NCBI RefSeq assembly: GCF_025263565.1
Contig: NZ_CP079865.1
Coordinates: 186,001 to 250,000 of the forward strand
Direction: 5' to 3'
DNA from: Mycobacterium sp. SMC-8
Lineage (GTDB): Bacteria; Actinomycetota; Actinomycetes; Mycobacteriales; Mycobacteriaceae
DNA length: 64,000 nt
Shown: piece by piece, positions 47,560 to 58,167 of the stretch
Layout of the letters: every line of letters begins with the position of its first letter
How positions within the stretch are numbered: the stretch's first letter is position 1
The notes under the pieces: model-generated
What the model saw: the letters and a program-made list of their open reading frames with translations, nothing else
What the model was told of the DNA's origin: nothing
Databases searched by the model: none
Made by a program: the position numbers and the translations under genes

Positions 47560-48858
47560 ATGTCAGGCGGGTCAGGGATGGATGGCGGTCCCCGATCTGT
47601 GATCGTCGTGGGCGCCGGCATCGTCGGCCTGTCCACGGCATGGTTCCTGCAAGACAGGGGCGTCGAGGTCACGGTCGTGGACCGGGCCGGCGTCGCGGCG
47701 GGCGCGTCCTGGGGTAACGCCGGCTGGGTGTCTCCCGCGCTCACCGCCCCGCTGAACTCGCCGTCGGTGCTGCGTGAAGGGCTGCGCGCACTTCTCGACC
47801 CCGCCGCGCCGCTGCACATACCGCTGCGCGCCGACACCGCGCTGGCGCGGTTTCTGACGCGGTTCGCCGCGAACTGCCGGCCCAGCTCCTGGCGGCACGC
47901 CGTCGAGGCCAACGCGGCGCTCAACAACGAGGCCATCGAGACGTTCGACGTCCTCGTCTCCAACGGCGTCGAGGCGCCGGTGACAGACACCTCGCTGGCC
48001 GTCGCCTTCGGGGACGCCGGCAACGCCGCCCGGTTCCTGACCGAACTGAGCCACATGCGGACCTGCGATCAGGACCTCTGTGTGGAGGTGCTGACCGGCG
48101 CGGCGCTGCAGGAGCAGGTCCCGCTCGCCTCACCGGAGGTCGCGACCGTGGTGAACGTGTCCGGTCAGCGGTTCGTCGACCCCGGCCGCTTCAGCCACGC
48201 GCTCGCGCACGCCGTCGCCGAGCGGGGCGCCACGATGCGCACCGGTGAGGTGCGTGGCGTGTCCGGCACCGCCGGCGGCGCCCGCGTCGACCTGCGCTCG
48301 GGTGAATCGGTGGGTGCCGACGCCGTCGTGCTGGCCGCCGGCGCCTGGTTACCCGAGCTGACCGGACGCCGGGTGCGTGTCGGGCTGCAGGCCGGGCGCG
48401 GTTACTCGTTCACGGTGCCGGTCGACCGCCCGCTGCCGGGACCGATCTACCTGCCCGAGGCGCGGGTGGCGTGCACGCCCTACCGCGGCGGGCTGCGGGT
48501 GGCGGGCACCATGGAGTTCCGCCGGCCGTCCGAACCGATGGCGCACCGCCGAATCCACGCGATCATCGCGTCGGCGGCCCCGCTGCTGGACGGCGTGAAA
48601 TGGGACGAGCGCACCGACCTGTGGGTCGGCCCGCGCCCGGTCACCGATGACGGCAAACCGTTGATCGGCAGGCTCGGCGCCGGCGTGTACGTCGCCGGCG
48701 GGCACGGAATGTGGGGTCTCGCCCACGGCCCGGCCACCGGCCGATTGCTGGCCGAACAGATCGTGACCGGCAAACAACCGGAGGCGATGCGGCCGTTCGA
48801 CCCGCTGCGCGGGCGCGGATCCGCCGCCGACGACGATCTGCTCACTCTTCCCCTCTGA
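47560..48858 (+). CDS. DadA-like FAD-dependent D-amino-acid dehydrogenase
   Basis: 432-residue FAD oxidoreductase of the DAO family. The dinucleotide motif is VIVVGAGIVGLSTAWFLQDRGVEVTVVD, followed by AGASWGNAGWVSPALTAPL, the DadA-type signature. The substrate domain and the C-terminal GRPVTDDGKPLIG...GVYVAGGHGMWGLAHGPATGRLLAEQI complete the fold. It likely oxidises D-amino acids or an N-methyl or imino acid. ATG start behind GGGAGG (47547-47552). The upstream PucR-type gene suggests inducible amino-acid breakdown, by inference. Confidence 0.85.
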   Translation: MSGGSGMDGGPRSVIVVGAGIVGLSTAWFLQDRGVEVTVVDRAGVAAGASWGNAGWVSPALTAPLNSPSVLREGLRALLDPAAPLHIPLRADTALARFLTRFAANCRPSSWRHAVEANAALNNEAIETFDVLVSNGVEAPVTDTSLAVAFGDAGNAARFLTELSHMRTCDQDLCVEVLTGAALQEQVPLASPEVATVVNVSGQRFVDPGRFSHALAHAVAERGATMRTGEVRGVSGTAGGARVDLRSGESVGADAVVLAAGAWLPELTGRRVRVGLQAGRGYSFTVPVDRPLPGPIYLPEARVACTPYRGGLRVAGTMEFRRPSEPMAHRRIHAIIASAAPLLDGVKWDERTDLWVGPRPVTDDGKPLIGRLGAGVYVAGGHGMWGLAHGPATGRLLAEQIVTGKQPEAMRPFDPLRGRGSAADDDLLTLPL

Positions 48859-48938
48859 CGAGGGTCACCTGGTCGTCAGGGGCGGTGTCATCATCCCGCC
48901 CCTGACGACGATCACTCCCAGCGGAAAAGGAACCGAAC

Positions 48939-49361
48939 GTGCAACCCACCGAACACATCTGGATGACCCCGCGGGCCCGCGAGAGCCTGGAACGGGAACT
49001 GGCCGAACTGATGGCGGTGCCCAACCCGGCGGGCTCCGACGAATCCGACCGCACCGACCAGGTGGTCGACGCGTGGCTGGCCCGCAAGGAACGCATCCGC
49101 CAAATCCACGAACTGCTGAGCCGGGCCGACCTTGCGGTCAGCCCCGCCGATGACGGTGTCGCCGAACCGGGCATGGTGCTCACCGTGCGGTTCGACGACA
49201 CGGGCGACACCGAGACCTTCCTGCTCGGCACCCGCGGGACCGCCGACTCCGAACTGGACGTCTACAGCGTCAACTCGCCGCTGGGCAGCGCGCTGCTCGG
49301 TGCCACCCCGGGACACCAGCGCAGTTACCAGTTACCGAACGGCAGCACCCCCAATCGGTGA
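48939..49361 (+). CDS. GreA/GreB-like elongation factor domain protein
   Basis: 140 residues. The N-terminal helical part is short compared with GreA: WMTPRARESLERELAELMAV, then a helix with AWLARKERIRQIHELLSRADL. It is followed by an FKBP-like C-terminal domain (DDGVAEPGMVLTVRFDDTGDTETFLLGTRG...VYSVNSPLGSALLGATPGHQRSYQL). The SPLGxALLG motif is typical of GreA. The N-terminal coiled coil looks similar in size to GreA, yet it lacks the usual conserved acidic tip (DxxE), so it may be a paralogue with a different target. GTG start; ribosome site aaaagga. Confidence 0.72.
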   Translation: MQPTEHIWMTPRARESLERELAELMAVPNPAGSDESDRTDQVVDAWLARKERIRQIHELLSRADLAVSPADDGVAEPGMVLTVRFDDTGDTETFLLGTRGTADSELDVYSVNSPLGSALLGATPGHQRSYQLPNGSTPNR

Positions 49362-49469
49362 CGATCCTGGCCGCCAAGCCGTACGGCGCGCACCAGGCCG
49401 GGGAGCCGGCGACGCGGTGAAACCGCCACCGGCGGTGGGTTAGAGTCGCACGCGTACCTCGTTGACCGG

Positions 49470-49541
49470 TCCGTCGTGGTGTAATCGGCAGCACCTCTGA
49501 TTTTGGTTCAGATAGTTCAGGTTCGAGTCCTGGCGACGGAG
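49470..49541 (+). tRNA. tRNA-Gln(UUG)
   Basis: Acceptor TCCGTCG (49470-49476) pairs with CGACGGA (49534-49540), discriminator G at 49541. The D arm is GGTGTAATCGGCAGCAC, the anticodon stem TCTGA/TCAGA with loop TTTTGGT (anticodon UUG), and the T arm has GGTTCGAGTCC. CCA is not encoded. It lies just upstream of glmU, as in M. tuberculosis. Confidence 0.95.
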
Positions 49542-49596
49542 CAGTGCGGCTTGCCCGAGCGGATCCGGCTGCGCTCCGCGATCCGGAAGGACATCT

Positions 49597-51135
49597 ATGC
49601 GTGACGCCGCGGTGCTGATTCTGGCGGCGGGTGCGGGCACCCGGATGAAGTCCGACATTCCCAAGGTTCTGCACACCCTGGCCGGTCGCAGCATGCTGGC
49701 GCACGCTGTGCACTCGGTGGCCGCGGTCGAACCGCGTCATCTGGTGGTGGTGGTCGGCAAGGACCGCGAACGCGTCACCCCGGCAGCGTCGGAGCTCGGA
49801 CAGGCGCTGGGCCGCGACATCGAGATCGCGGTCCAGGATCAGCAGCGCGGCACAGGACATGCCGTCGAATGCGGCCTGGCCGTGCTGCCCGGGGACTTCG
49901 CCGGCGTGGTGGTGGTGACCGCGGGCGATGTTCCGCTCCTGGACGCGCACACGCTCGACGGGCTGATCGCCGCCCACACCGCGCAGGCCGCGGTCGTCAC
50001 GGTACTGACCACCACACTGGCCGACCCGACCGGCTACGGGCGCATCCTGCGCACCTCCGAAGCCGAAGGCGGGGAGGTGATGGGCATCGTCGAGCAGGCC
50101 GATGCCACCCCGTCGCAGCAGGCGATCACCGAGGTCAATGCCGGCGTCTACGCCTTCGACGTGACCGCGCTGCGTTCGGCGCTGGGCCGGCTCAAGGCGG
50201 ACAACGCCCAGGGTGAGCTGTATCTGACCGACGTGATCGGGATCGTGCGCTCGGACGGCGGCGCGGTGCGCGCCCGGCACATCGACGACACCGCGCTGGT
50301 TACCGGGGTCAACGACCGCGTGCAGCTGGCGGCGGTGGCCGCGGTGCTGAACCGCCGCATCGTCGAACGGCATCAGCGCGCGGGTGTCACGATCATCGAC
50401 CCGGCGTCGACCTGGATCGACGTCGACGTGACGATCGGCCGCGACACCGTGGTGCGGCCCGGCACCCAACTGCTGGGGTCGACGGTCGTCGGCGAGCACT
50501 GCGAGATCGGCCCTGACACCACGCTGACCGACGTCACCGTCGGCGACGGAGCGCAGGTGGTCCGCACCCACGGCTCCGATTCGGTCATCGGCGCCGACGC
50601 CGTCGTCGGCCCGTTCACCTATCTGCGGCCCGGCACCGAACTCGGCGCGGCCGGCAAGCTCGGGGCGTTCGTCGAGACCAAGAACGCGACGATCGGCACC
50701 GGCACCAAGGTGCCGCACCTGACCTACGTCGGCGACGCCGACATCGGCGAGCACAGCAACATCGGCGCGTCGAGTGTGTTCGTCAACTACGACGGAGAGT
50801 CCAAGAGCCGCACCACGATCGGCTCCCACGTGCGCACCGGGTCGGACACCATGTTCGTCGCGCCGGTGACTGTGGGGGACGGGGCCTACACCGGGGCCGG
50901 CACGGTGGTGCGCGAGGACGTCCCGCCGGGCGCGCTGGCCGTGTCGGCAGGTCCGCAGCGCAACATCGAAGGCTGGGTGGCGCGCAAGCGGCCGGGCAGC
51001 AAGGCCGCGACCGCTGCGGCAGCGGCAAATCAGACAGAAGCTGCGGCAGCGGCAAATCAGACAGAAGCTGCGGCAGCGGCGAATCGGACGACCGAGGAAG
51101 CCGGCGCTTCCGGCGGCGGGGCTACCCGCGAGTAG
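49597..51135 (+). CDS. glmU: GlmU, bifunctional N-acetylglucosamine-1-P uridyl/acetyltransferase
   Basis: 512-residue enzyme that acetylates glucosamine-1-phosphate and couples it to UTP, giving UDP-GlcNAc for peptidoglycan and arabinogalactan linker. N-terminal pyrophosphorylase: [35 protein letters not shown]-terminal left-handed beta-helix acetyltransferase with hexapeptide repeats ([68 protein letters not shown]). The extreme C-terminus carries a 9-residue Ala-rich repeat (AAAAANQTE), absent from the structured fold. ATG behind GGAAGGA. Drug-relevant and essential. Confidence 0.96.
   Translation: MRDAAVLILAAGAGTRMKSDIPKVLHTLAGRSMLAHAVHSVAAVEPRHLVVVVGKDRERVTPAASELGQALGRDIEIAVQDQQRGTGHAVECGLAVLPGDFAGVVVVTAGDVPLLDAHTLDGLIAAHTAQAAVVTVLTTTLADPTGYGRILRTSEAEGGEVMGIVEQADATPSQQAITEVNAGVYAFDVTALRSALGRLKADNAQGELYLTDVIGIVRSDGGAVRARHIDDTALVTGVNDRVQLAAVAAVLNRRIVERHQRAGVTIIDPASTWIDVDVTIGRDTVVRPGTQLLGSTVVGEHCEIGPDTTLTDVTVGDGAQVVRTHGSDSVIGADAVVGPFTYLRPGTELGAAGKLGAFVETKNATIGTGTKVPHLTYVGDADIGEHSNIGASSVFVNYDGESKSRTTIGSHVRTGSDTMFVAPVTVGDGAYTGAGTVVREDVPPGALAVSAGPQRNIEGWVARKRPGSKAATAAAAANQTEAAAAANQTEAAAAANRTTEEAGASGGGATRE
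51013..51093 (+). repeat. 27-bp tandem repeats at the glmU 3' end
   Basis: The unit gctgcggcagcggcaaatca plus gacagaa is present twice exactly (51013-51039, 51040-51066), then a degenerate third copy (51067-51093). It encodes AAAAANQTE in frame in the disordered C-terminal tail of GlmU. Copy number is probably variable. Confidence 0.88.
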
Positions 51136-51238
51136 CTTTTCGTCGCCGTTTATTGGCATTCTGGTAACCCGCCACCGTCCGTGCCTGACCGCTACGTACG
51201 ATGGCCCCGTATCGATCGCCGACGCCGAGGGCAGCCCC

Positions 51239-52219
51239 GTGAGCCACGACTGGACCGACAACCGCAAGAACCTGATGCTCTTCTCGGGCCGGGCTCACCC
51301 CGAACTGGCCGAGCAGGTGGCCAAGGAACTCGACGTTCCCGTGACCGCCCAGAGCGCCCGCGACTTTGCCAACGGCGAGATCTTCGTCCGCTTCGACGAA
51401 TCGGTCCGCGGCTGCGACGCGTTCGTGCTCCAGTCCCATCCGGCGCCGCTGAACCAGTGGCTGATGGAACAGCTGATCATGATCGACGCGCTCAAGCGGG
51501 GTAGCGCCAAGCGCATCACCGCGATCCTGCCGTTCTACCCCTATGCCCGGCAGGACAAGAAGCACCGTGGCCGTGAGCCGATCTCGGCCCGCCTGGTGGC
51601 CGACCTGCTCAAGACCGCCGGCGCCGACCGCATCGTCACCGTCGACCTGCACACCGACCAGATCCAGGGCTTCTTCGACGGACCTGTCGACCACATGCGG
51701 GCCCAGAAGCTGCTCACCGGCTACATCGCCGACAACTACGCCGACCACGACATGGTCGTCGTCTCCCCCGACTCCGGCCGCGTGCGCGTGGCCGAGAAGT
51801 GGGCCGACGCCCTCGGCGGGGTCCCGCTGGCCTTCATCCACAAAACGCGCGACCCGCTGGTGCCCAACCAGGTGAAGTCCAACCGCGTCGTCGGCGACGT
51901 CAAGGGCAAGACCTGCGTCCTGACCGACGACATGATCGACACCGGCGGCACCATCGCCGGCGCGGTCAGGCTGCTCAAACAGGGCGGCGCCGGTGAGGTG
52001 ATCATCGCCGCCACGCACGGAGTGCTGTCGGATCCGGCACGTGAACGGCTGGCTGAATCGGGGGCCTGCGAGGTGATCGTCACCAACACGCTGCCGATCA
52101 GCGAGGAGAAGCGCTTCCCGCAGCTGACCGTGCTGTCGATCGCGCCGCTGCTGGCCAACACGATCCGCGCGGTGTTCGACAACGGTTCGGTGACAAGCCT
52201 TTTCGACGGGTCCGCCTAG
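51239..52219 (+). CDS. prs: Ribose-phosphate pyrophosphokinase
   Basis: 326-residue PRPP synthetase that transfers pyrophosphate from ATP to ribose-5-phosphate, for nucleotide, histidine and decaprenylphosphoryl-ribose synthesis. GTG start gives SHDWTDNRKNLMLFSGRAHPELAEQ, as in M. tuberculosis PrsA. Motifs are the flexible loop YARQDKKHRGREPISARL, metal site VDLHTDQIQGFF, and PRPP-binding CVLTDDMIDTGGTIAGA. It lies 103 bp after glmU on the same strand and directly abuts the ArsC-like gene (no gap), so they are co-transcribed. Confidence 0.97.
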   Translation: MSHDWTDNRKNLMLFSGRAHPELAEQVAKELDVPVTAQSARDFANGEIFVRFDESVRGCDAFVLQSHPAPLNQWLMEQLIMIDALKRGSAKRITAILPFYPYARQDKKHRGREPISARLVADLLKTAGADRIVTVDLHTDQIQGFFDGPVDHMRAQKLLTGYIADNYADHDMVVVSPDSGRVRVAEKWADALGGVPLAFIHKTRDPLVPNQVKSNRVVGDVKGKTCVLTDDMIDTGGTIAGAVRLLKQGGAGEVIIAATHGVLSDPARERLAESGACEVIVTNTLPISEEKRFPQLTVLSIAPLLANTIRAVFDNGSVTSLFDGSA

Positions 52220-52582
52220 ATGGCGCAATCCGATGGGCGGCCCGCCGCCGTCATCTACCACAACCCCAAGTGCTCCACGTCGCGCAAGACGCTGGACCTG
52301 TTGCGCGAGAACGGGATCGAGCCCGCGATCGTGCAGTACCTGAAGAACCCTCCCACGCGTGCGGAGCTGGCCAAGATGATCGCCGACGCCGGAATCGACG
52401 TGCGCACCGCTGTGCGTAAGCGCGAATCGCTGTATACCGAGCTTGATCTGGCGTCCGCGTCGGACGACGAACTGCTCGACGCGATGGCCGAGAACCCGAT
52501 CCTGATCGAGCGCCCCTTCGTGGTTACCGGGAAGGGCGCCCGGCTGGCACGTCCGATCGACAACGTCCGAGAGATTCTGTGA
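52220..52582 (+). CDS. ArsC/Spx family thioredoxin-fold protein
   Basis: 120 residues of the glutaredoxin-type arsenate reductase family. YHNPKCSTSRKTLDLLRENGIEP holds the single catalytic Cys with downstream R/K; LKNPPTRAELAKMIADAG and RPFVVTGKGARLARPIDNVREIL complete the ArsC layout. It may reduce arsenate using glutathione-like thiols or mycothiol, or act as a general thiol protein. ATG directly follows the prs stop and its own stop overlaps the lpqT start (GTGA). Operonic position with prs has no obvious functional logic. Confidence 0.85.
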   Translation: MAQSDGRPAAVIYHNPKCSTSRKTLDLLRENGIEPAIVQYLKNPPTRAELAKMIADAGIDVRTAVRKRESLYTELDLASASDDELLDAMAENPILIERPFVVTGKGARLARPIDNVREIL

Positions 52583-53244
52583 CAGCACGCCTGCCGGCGA
52601 CGCTGGCGGTCGCGGCCACGCTGGCGGTGACGGGGTGCGCCACCGAAACCCCCGACTACCAGTCTGTCTGGTCGACGCCGAGCAGTACGTCGGCGGCGCC
52701 GACCGCCGTCGCCGAGGACGCCATGTCGATCGCGACGTTCCTGGAGCAGGCCGGGGTCATCGGAGAGCCGGTGGCGCCCGACCAGCTCACCGATCTCACC
52801 GTGTCGATACCGACACCGCAGGGCTGGCAGCCTTACCGGAACTCGAACCTGGCGCCGGGCACCCGGGTGATCGCCAAGGGCGACACGTATCCGACCGCGA
52901 TGCTGATGGTGTTCGAACTCAACGGAGATTTCGACGTCAACGAAGCGCTGGGCCACGCCAACGTCGACGCGCAGAAGTCGGAGAACTTCCGCGAACTCAA
53001 CGCGTCCCGCGAGGACTTCAACTCGTTTCCGTCGTCGATGATCGAGGGCAGCTACGACCTCAACGGCGCCCGGATGCACAGCTACAACCGCATCGTCATC
53101 GCCACCGGCGCACCGCCGCAGCGGCAGCGATACCTGGTGCAGCTCACCGTGACCGGGTTCGCCGACGAGGCCGCCGCCGACGGGCCGGACGTCGAGCAGA
53201 TCATCGGTGGGTTCACCGTCGCGGTGCCCAAGCCGAGCCGCTGA
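52579..53244 (+). CDS. lpqT: LpqT lipoprotein
   Basis: 221 residues. The signal peptide ends LAVTGC at about residue 20 (lipobox), with a Ser/Thr/Pro-rich linker afterwards. The mature domain runs TDLTVSIPTPQGWQPYRNSNLAPGTRVIAKGDTYPTAMLMVFELNGDFDVNEALGHANVDAQ, which is the mycobacterial LpqN/LpqT (Mog1-like) family. Cell-envelope associated; function in mycomembrane assembly is suggested for LpqN. The GTG start overlaps the ArsC-like stop. Synteny with Rv1016c supports the name. Confidence 0.85.
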   Translation: MTARLPATLAVAATLAVTGCATETPDYQSVWSTPSSTSAAPTAVAEDAMSIATFLEQAGVIGEPVAPDQLTDLTVSIPTPQGWQPYRNSNLAPGTRVIAKGDTYPTAMLMVFELNGDFDVNEALGHANVDAQKSENFRELNASREDFNSFPSSMIEGSYDLNGARMHSYNRIVIATGAPPQRQRYLVQLTVTGFADEAAADGPDVEQIIGGFTVAVPKPSR

Positions 53245-53260
53245 AATTAGGGTGGGTGCC

Positions 53261-54142
53261 ATGAGCGACTGGACCGCCGCGGATCTGCCCTCCTTCGCCG
53301 GCCGCACCGTGATCGTGACCGGCGCCAACAGCGGGCTCGGTCTGGTGACCGCCCGCGAGCTCGCCCGGGTCGGCGCCAGGACGATCCTGGCGGTACGCAA
53401 CCTGGAGAAAGGCCACGCCGCCGCGGCGACGATGACCGGCGACGTGCAGGTGCGTCGACTCGACCTGCAGGACCTGTCCTCGGTACGCGAGTTCGCGGGC
53501 GGCTTCTCCGGGCCGGGTGAACGCGTCGACGTGCTGGTCAACAACGCCGGGATCATGGCGGTGCCCTTCGCGCTGACCGTCGACGGCTTCGAGAGCCAGA
53601 TCGGCACGAACCACCTGGGCCATTTCGCGCTGACCAACCTGCTGCTGCCCAGAATCACCGACCGGGTGGTGACGGTGTCGTCGCTGATGCACCTGTTCGG
53701 AACCGTCAATCTCAAGGACTTGAACTGGAAGTCCCGGCCGTATCGGGCCTGGCCCGCCTACGGCCAGTCCAAACTGGCGAACCTGCTGTTCACCAGTGAA
53801 CTGCAGCGCAGGCTGACCGCCGCGGGCTCCCCGGTCCGGGCGCTGGCCGCGCACCCCGGTTACTCGGCGACCAACCTGCAGGGCCAGTCGGGTAACGCGT
53901 TCGGCAGCCGTGTCGCGGCGATGGGCAATCGGCTGATGGCCACCGACGCGGACTTCGGGGCCCGCCAGACCCTGTACGCGGTGGCACGCGACGTCCCCGG
54001 CGACAGTTTCATCGGGCCGAAGTTCACGATGGTCGGGGCGACGGGTCCGCGCGGCCGCAGCCCGCTGGCCCGCGACCGGGCCAGGGCGGCCCGCCTGTGG
54101 ACGCTGTCCGAGCAGCTCACCGGCGTCGGATTTTCGCTCTGA
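53261..54142 (+). CDS. SDR family protein, retinol-dehydrogenase-like
   Basis: 293-residue short-chain dehydrogenase. The cofactor motif is VTGANSGLGLVTARELARVG, NNAGIM is standard, and LTVDGFESQIGTNHLGHFALTNLLLP is the RDH/WWOX-type pattern. The catalytic Ser lies in VTVSSLMH and the pair YGQSKLAN (Tyr, Lys). The substrate is not known; hydrophobic carbonyls are typical. ATG 53261 is 16 bp after lpqT, so it may share its transcript. Confidence 0.85.
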   Translation: MSDWTAADLPSFAGRTVIVTGANSGLGLVTARELARVGARTILAVRNLEKGHAAAATMTGDVQVRRLDLQDLSSVREFAGGFSGPGERVDVLVNNAGIMAVPFALTVDGFESQIGTNHLGHFALTNLLLPRITDRVVTVSSLMHLFGTVNLKDLNWKSRPYRAWPAYGQSKLANLLFTSELQRRLTAAGSPVRALAAHPGYSATNLQGQSGNAFGSRVAAMGNRLMATDADFGARQTLYAVARDVPGDSFIGPKFTMVGATGPRGRSPLARDRARAARLWTLSEQLTGVGFSL

Positions 54143-54292
54143 CCGGGGCTTGCGCTACCCTCGGGGACGCGTCACGGCGAGGGTGGCCTGCGTTGCGCAG
54201 CGCCGCCGTTATCGACGGGAACCCGCGACTTCATCGAAGTGCGACCCTGGCCGTGCCCAGACACAGCGATCACCGGCACAGGAGCACACATC

Positions 54293-54961
54293 ATGGCGAA
54301 GAACCCGCCCAACAATCTGACCGCGCAGGTCCGCCGCGCCACCGGTAAGGGCGCCTCGCGTCGCGCGCGCCGCGAAGGCCGCGTCCCGGTTGTTCTCTAC
54401 GGCCACGGCATCGATCCTCAGCATCTGGAGCTGAACGCGCGGGATTTCGCCGCCGTGCTGCGCAACTCCGGCACCAACGCGGTGCTGACGCTCGACATCG
54501 AGGGCACGGAACAGCTGGCGCTGACCAAGGCCATCGAGATCCACCCCATCCGCCGCAACATTCAGCACGCCGACCTGCTGGTGGTCCGCCGCGGTGAGAA
54601 GGTGAACGTCGAGGTCACCGTCGTCGTCGAGGGTGACGCCACCCCCGGCACGCTGGTCACCCAGGAAGCCGCCACCATCGAGATCGAGGCCGACGTCCAG
54701 TCCATCCCCGAGCAGTTCACCGTGTCGGTCGAGGGCGCCGAGGAAGGCACCCAGATCCTGGCCTCCCAGATCGAGCTGCCCTCAGGTGTCACCCTGGTCG
54801 CCGACCCCGAGACGCTGGTCGTCAACGTGGTCGCGGCGCCGACCGCCGAGGAGCTGGAGTCCGAGGGCGGCGGCGCGTCGGTCGAGGAGCAGGCCGCCGA
54901 AGCCGCTGAAGCCGGCGAGGGCGAGGCCGCCGAGGGCGAAGCCGCCCCCGAGTCCGAGTAG
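54293..54961 (+). CDS. rplY: Ribosomal protein bL25 (CTC-type)
   Basis: 222-residue 50S subunit protein that binds 5S rRNA. The N-terminal bL25 domain reads [45 protein letters not shown]-terminal TL5/CTC beta-barrel domain follows ([47 protein letters not shown]). An acidic Ala/Glu tail of about 35 residues ends it. Start ATG 54293 behind AGGAG (54280-54284). It precedes pth by 12 bp as in M. tuberculosis (Rv1015c-Rv1014c). Confidence 0.95.
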   Translation: MAKNPPNNLTAQVRRATGKGASRRARREGRVPVVLYGHGIDPQHLELNARDFAAVLRNSGTNAVLTLDIEGTEQLALTKAIEIHPIRRNIQHADLLVVRRGEKVNVEVTVVVEGDATPGTLVTQEAATIEIEADVQSIPEQFTVSVEGAEEGTQILASQIELPSGVTLVADPETLVVNVVAAPTAEELESEGGGASVEEQAAEAAEAGEGEAAEGEAAPESE

Positions 54962-54973
54962 GCAGACCCCGTC

Positions 54974-55552
54974 ATGGCCGAACCCGTACTCGTGGTCGGC
55001 CTGGGCAATCCGGGGCCGAACTACGCGACGACCCGGCACAACCTCGGCTTCATGGTCGTCGACGTCCTCGCCGACCGGATGGGCGAGAAGTTCAAGGTGC
55101 ACAAGAAGTCCGGCGCCGAAGTGGCCACCGGGCGGCTTGCGGGCCGCTCGGTGGTGCTGGCCAAGCCGCGCGTGTACATGAACGAATCCGGTCGGCAGGT
55201 CGGGCCGTTGGCGAAGTTCTACTCGGTGGCCCCCACCGACGTTGTCGTGATCCACGACGAACTCGACATCGACTTCGGCCGGATCCGGCTCAAGGGCGGC
55301 GGTGGAGTGGCCGGCCACAACGGACTGAGATCGGTGTCCTCGGCGTTGGGCAGCAACGATTTTCACCGGGTCCGGGTCGGTATCGGCCGCCCTCCCGGCC
55401 ACAAGTCCGGAGCCGGCTTCGTGCTGGAGAATTTCAACAGCGTCGAACGCAAAGAGGTTCCGACGATCGTCGAGCAGGCCGCCGACGCCACCGAGCTGCT
55501 GATCGCCCAAGGCCTGGAGCCGGCGCAGAACACCGTCCACGCCTGGAGCTGA
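54974..55552 (+). CDS. pth: Peptidyl-tRNA hydrolase
   Basis: 192-residue enzyme that frees tRNA from stalled peptidyl-tRNA by ester hydrolysis. [24 protein letters not shown] carries the catalytic His of [17 protein letters not shown] is the substrate-binding Asn motif. [28 protein letters not shown] has the Asp and second Asn. The C-terminal lid is [15 protein letters not shown]. Length is usual. The gene ends 11 bp before a strong dyad. Essential. Confidence 0.96.
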   Translation: MAEPVLVVGLGNPGPNYATTRHNLGFMVVDVLADRMGEKFKVHKKSGAEVATGRLAGRSVVLAKPRVYMNESGRQVGPLAKFYSVAPTDVVVIHDELDIDFGRIRLKGGGGVAGHNGLRSVSSALGSNDFHRVRVGIGRPPGHKSGAGFVLENFNSVERKEVPTIVEQAADATELLIAQGLEPAQNTVHAWS

Positions 55553-55562
55553 GCCTCAGTTC

Positions 55563-55625
55563 CGCCGAAATCGCATTCCGCGCGGCCAGGGCTCGAAAAA
55601 TGCCGCGTGGAATGCGATTTCGGCG
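55563..55625. terminator. Dyad after pth
   Basis: Arms 55563-55585 (cgccgaaatcgcattccgcg...) and 55603-55625 pair over 23 bp with one mismatch; the loop is 17 nt. The arms resemble a single-arm element near 62674. Probable terminator of the rplY-pth transcript. Confidence 0.65.
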
Positions 55626-55743
55626 AGGATTTCGCTTGGGTAACTTGTCGGCCCCTGCTGGGTATAGCAGACCATATTTACATGCCCCGGGAAACGGGGC
55701 GGTCCGGACGGTTCCCGCCGAGCTGAGCGGGTAGACCGCAGAT

Positions 55744-56280
55744 GTGAACCGCACCGGCTCCGGGCGACTGCGCCGAGTCCGCGATCGTCTGCTTCTCGGG
55801 GACTGCCGCTGGGGCTCGCTGACGGTCCGGCCGGACCGCACCGGCATGATCCGCTACCGGATGGCCGTGTATCCGCCGGGGATCACCGATAGCGAGCGCG
55901 CCGCACTGCGCATCGCCCTCGGCTGGCAGGTATGGGCCCCGGCGCTGTGGCTCACCTGCCAGATCACTTTGACCCACGCTCTCGGACCGGGGCAGGCACT
56001 GGCGGTCTCGACGGCGCTGACGGTGTCCGCCGCGGTTGTCGCGATGATGCGCGTCGGAACGCAGCGCACGCGGGTCCGCGCGGTGACCGTCGCGGTGCGG
56101 GCCGGCTACCCCTGCCCCGAGGCGCGGCAGGCCCGCGACCGGCTACTCGCGCTGGCCGACGAGCTGATGGACGCCGACCGGCAGATACAACAGCGCCTGA
56201 TCACGCCGGCCGCCCACGAGTCGGTGTGGTGGCGTGTCTATCAGCGGCTGGCCGACGAGGCGATCGCCGCCTCGGGCTAA
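55744..56280 (+). CDS. DUF6611-like mycobacterial membrane protein
   Basis: 178 residues. The N-terminal LRRVRDRLLLGDCRWGSLTVRPDRTGMIRYRMAVYPPGITDSERAALRI segment is typical of small mycobacterial proteins of unknown function. Two membrane helices (about 65-83 and 86-105) are followed by a polar helical C-terminus. The Pfam number is from memory. GTG start. It is on the plus strand and overlaps by 4 bp the end of the convergent ABC permease gene (56277-56280). Confidence 0.55.
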   Translation: MNRTGSGRLRRVRDRLLLGDCRWGSLTVRPDRTGMIRYRMAVYPPGITDSERAALRIALGWQVWAPALWLTCQITLTHALGPGQALAVSTALTVSAAVVAMMRVGTQRTRVRAVTVAVRAGYPCPEARQARDRLLALADELMDADRQIQQRLITPAAHESVWWRVYQRLADEAIAASG

Positions 56281-57127
56281 CCGCCGGTCCGGCGTTTGTA
56301 GGCATACAGCGCGAACGGCGCGAAGATCGCCGTCAACGCCAGCGACCACAGGATCGTCGCCAGCACTGGATGGTGCAGCGGCAGTTGCGCACTCGCCGGC
56401 GCCGGCCCACCGTTGCCCCACAGCTCCCGCATCGCCTGCGCCAGCGACGACACCGGGTTCCATTCGGCGATCACGCGAAGCCAGTGCGGCATCGGCTCGG
56501 TCGGCACGAACGTGTTGGCCAGGAACGTCACCGGGAACAACGCCGTGAACATCACGCCGTTGACCGCCTCCACGGTGCGCATCAACGAGCCGATCAGGAT
56601 GCCGAACCAGATCATCCCGAAACCGAACAGCAGCAGCAGCGCGAACGCCAGCACGGCTTCGCCGGCGCCGTTGCGGATCCGCCAGCCGATCGCCAGCCCG
56701 GTCAGCGCCATCACGACCACGCCCAGTGACGAGTGGATGACGCTGGCGATGCTGCGGCCTATCAGCACCGAGGAGCGGGAGATGGGCAGCGAGCGGAAGC
56801 GGTCGATGATCCCCTTCTCGACGTCGGCGGTGATCCCGGAGGCGACGACGAACGCCGAGAACACGATGGTCTGCGCCTGGATGCCCGGCAGCAGGAACTC
56901 CCGGTACGACGCGCCGCCGGTGTTGGTGATCGACGCACCGAACACGAACGCGAACAGCAACACGAACATGATCGGCTGGGCGGTCACGTCGCTGAGCATC
57001 TCGGGCATCCGCTTGGTGTGGATCATGTTGCGCTTCACCATGATCCAGGACTGCTGCGCCAGATTGGTGGGCCGGATGGGCACCGGTTGCGGACGCACCG
57101 GCGTCTGCGGCTTGCTGTCGAGGGCGG

Positions 57128-57131
<4 letters not shown>
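56277..57131 (-). CDS. ABC-2 type exporter permease, DrrB-like
   Basis: 284-residue permease with six membrane helices. N-terminal LAQQSWIMVKRNMIHTKRMPEMLSDVTAQPIMFVLLFAFVFGA, EFLLPGIQAQTIVFSAFVVASGITADVEKGIIDRFRSLPISRSSVLIGRS (the ABC-2 DRSLPIS motif) and EWNPVSSLAQAMRELW are the DrrB/daunorubicin-type signature. It pairs with the upstream ATPase (start overlaps the ATPase stop, ATGA). It likely exports a lipid, drug or polyketide; the cargo is not deducible. Confidence 0.9.
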
Positions 57132-58114
<983 letters not shown>

Positions 58115-58167
58115 CGAGCGAACGCTTTTGCTCCCCGCCGGGCGCCGCGGCGGCGTCTACTGGAGAC

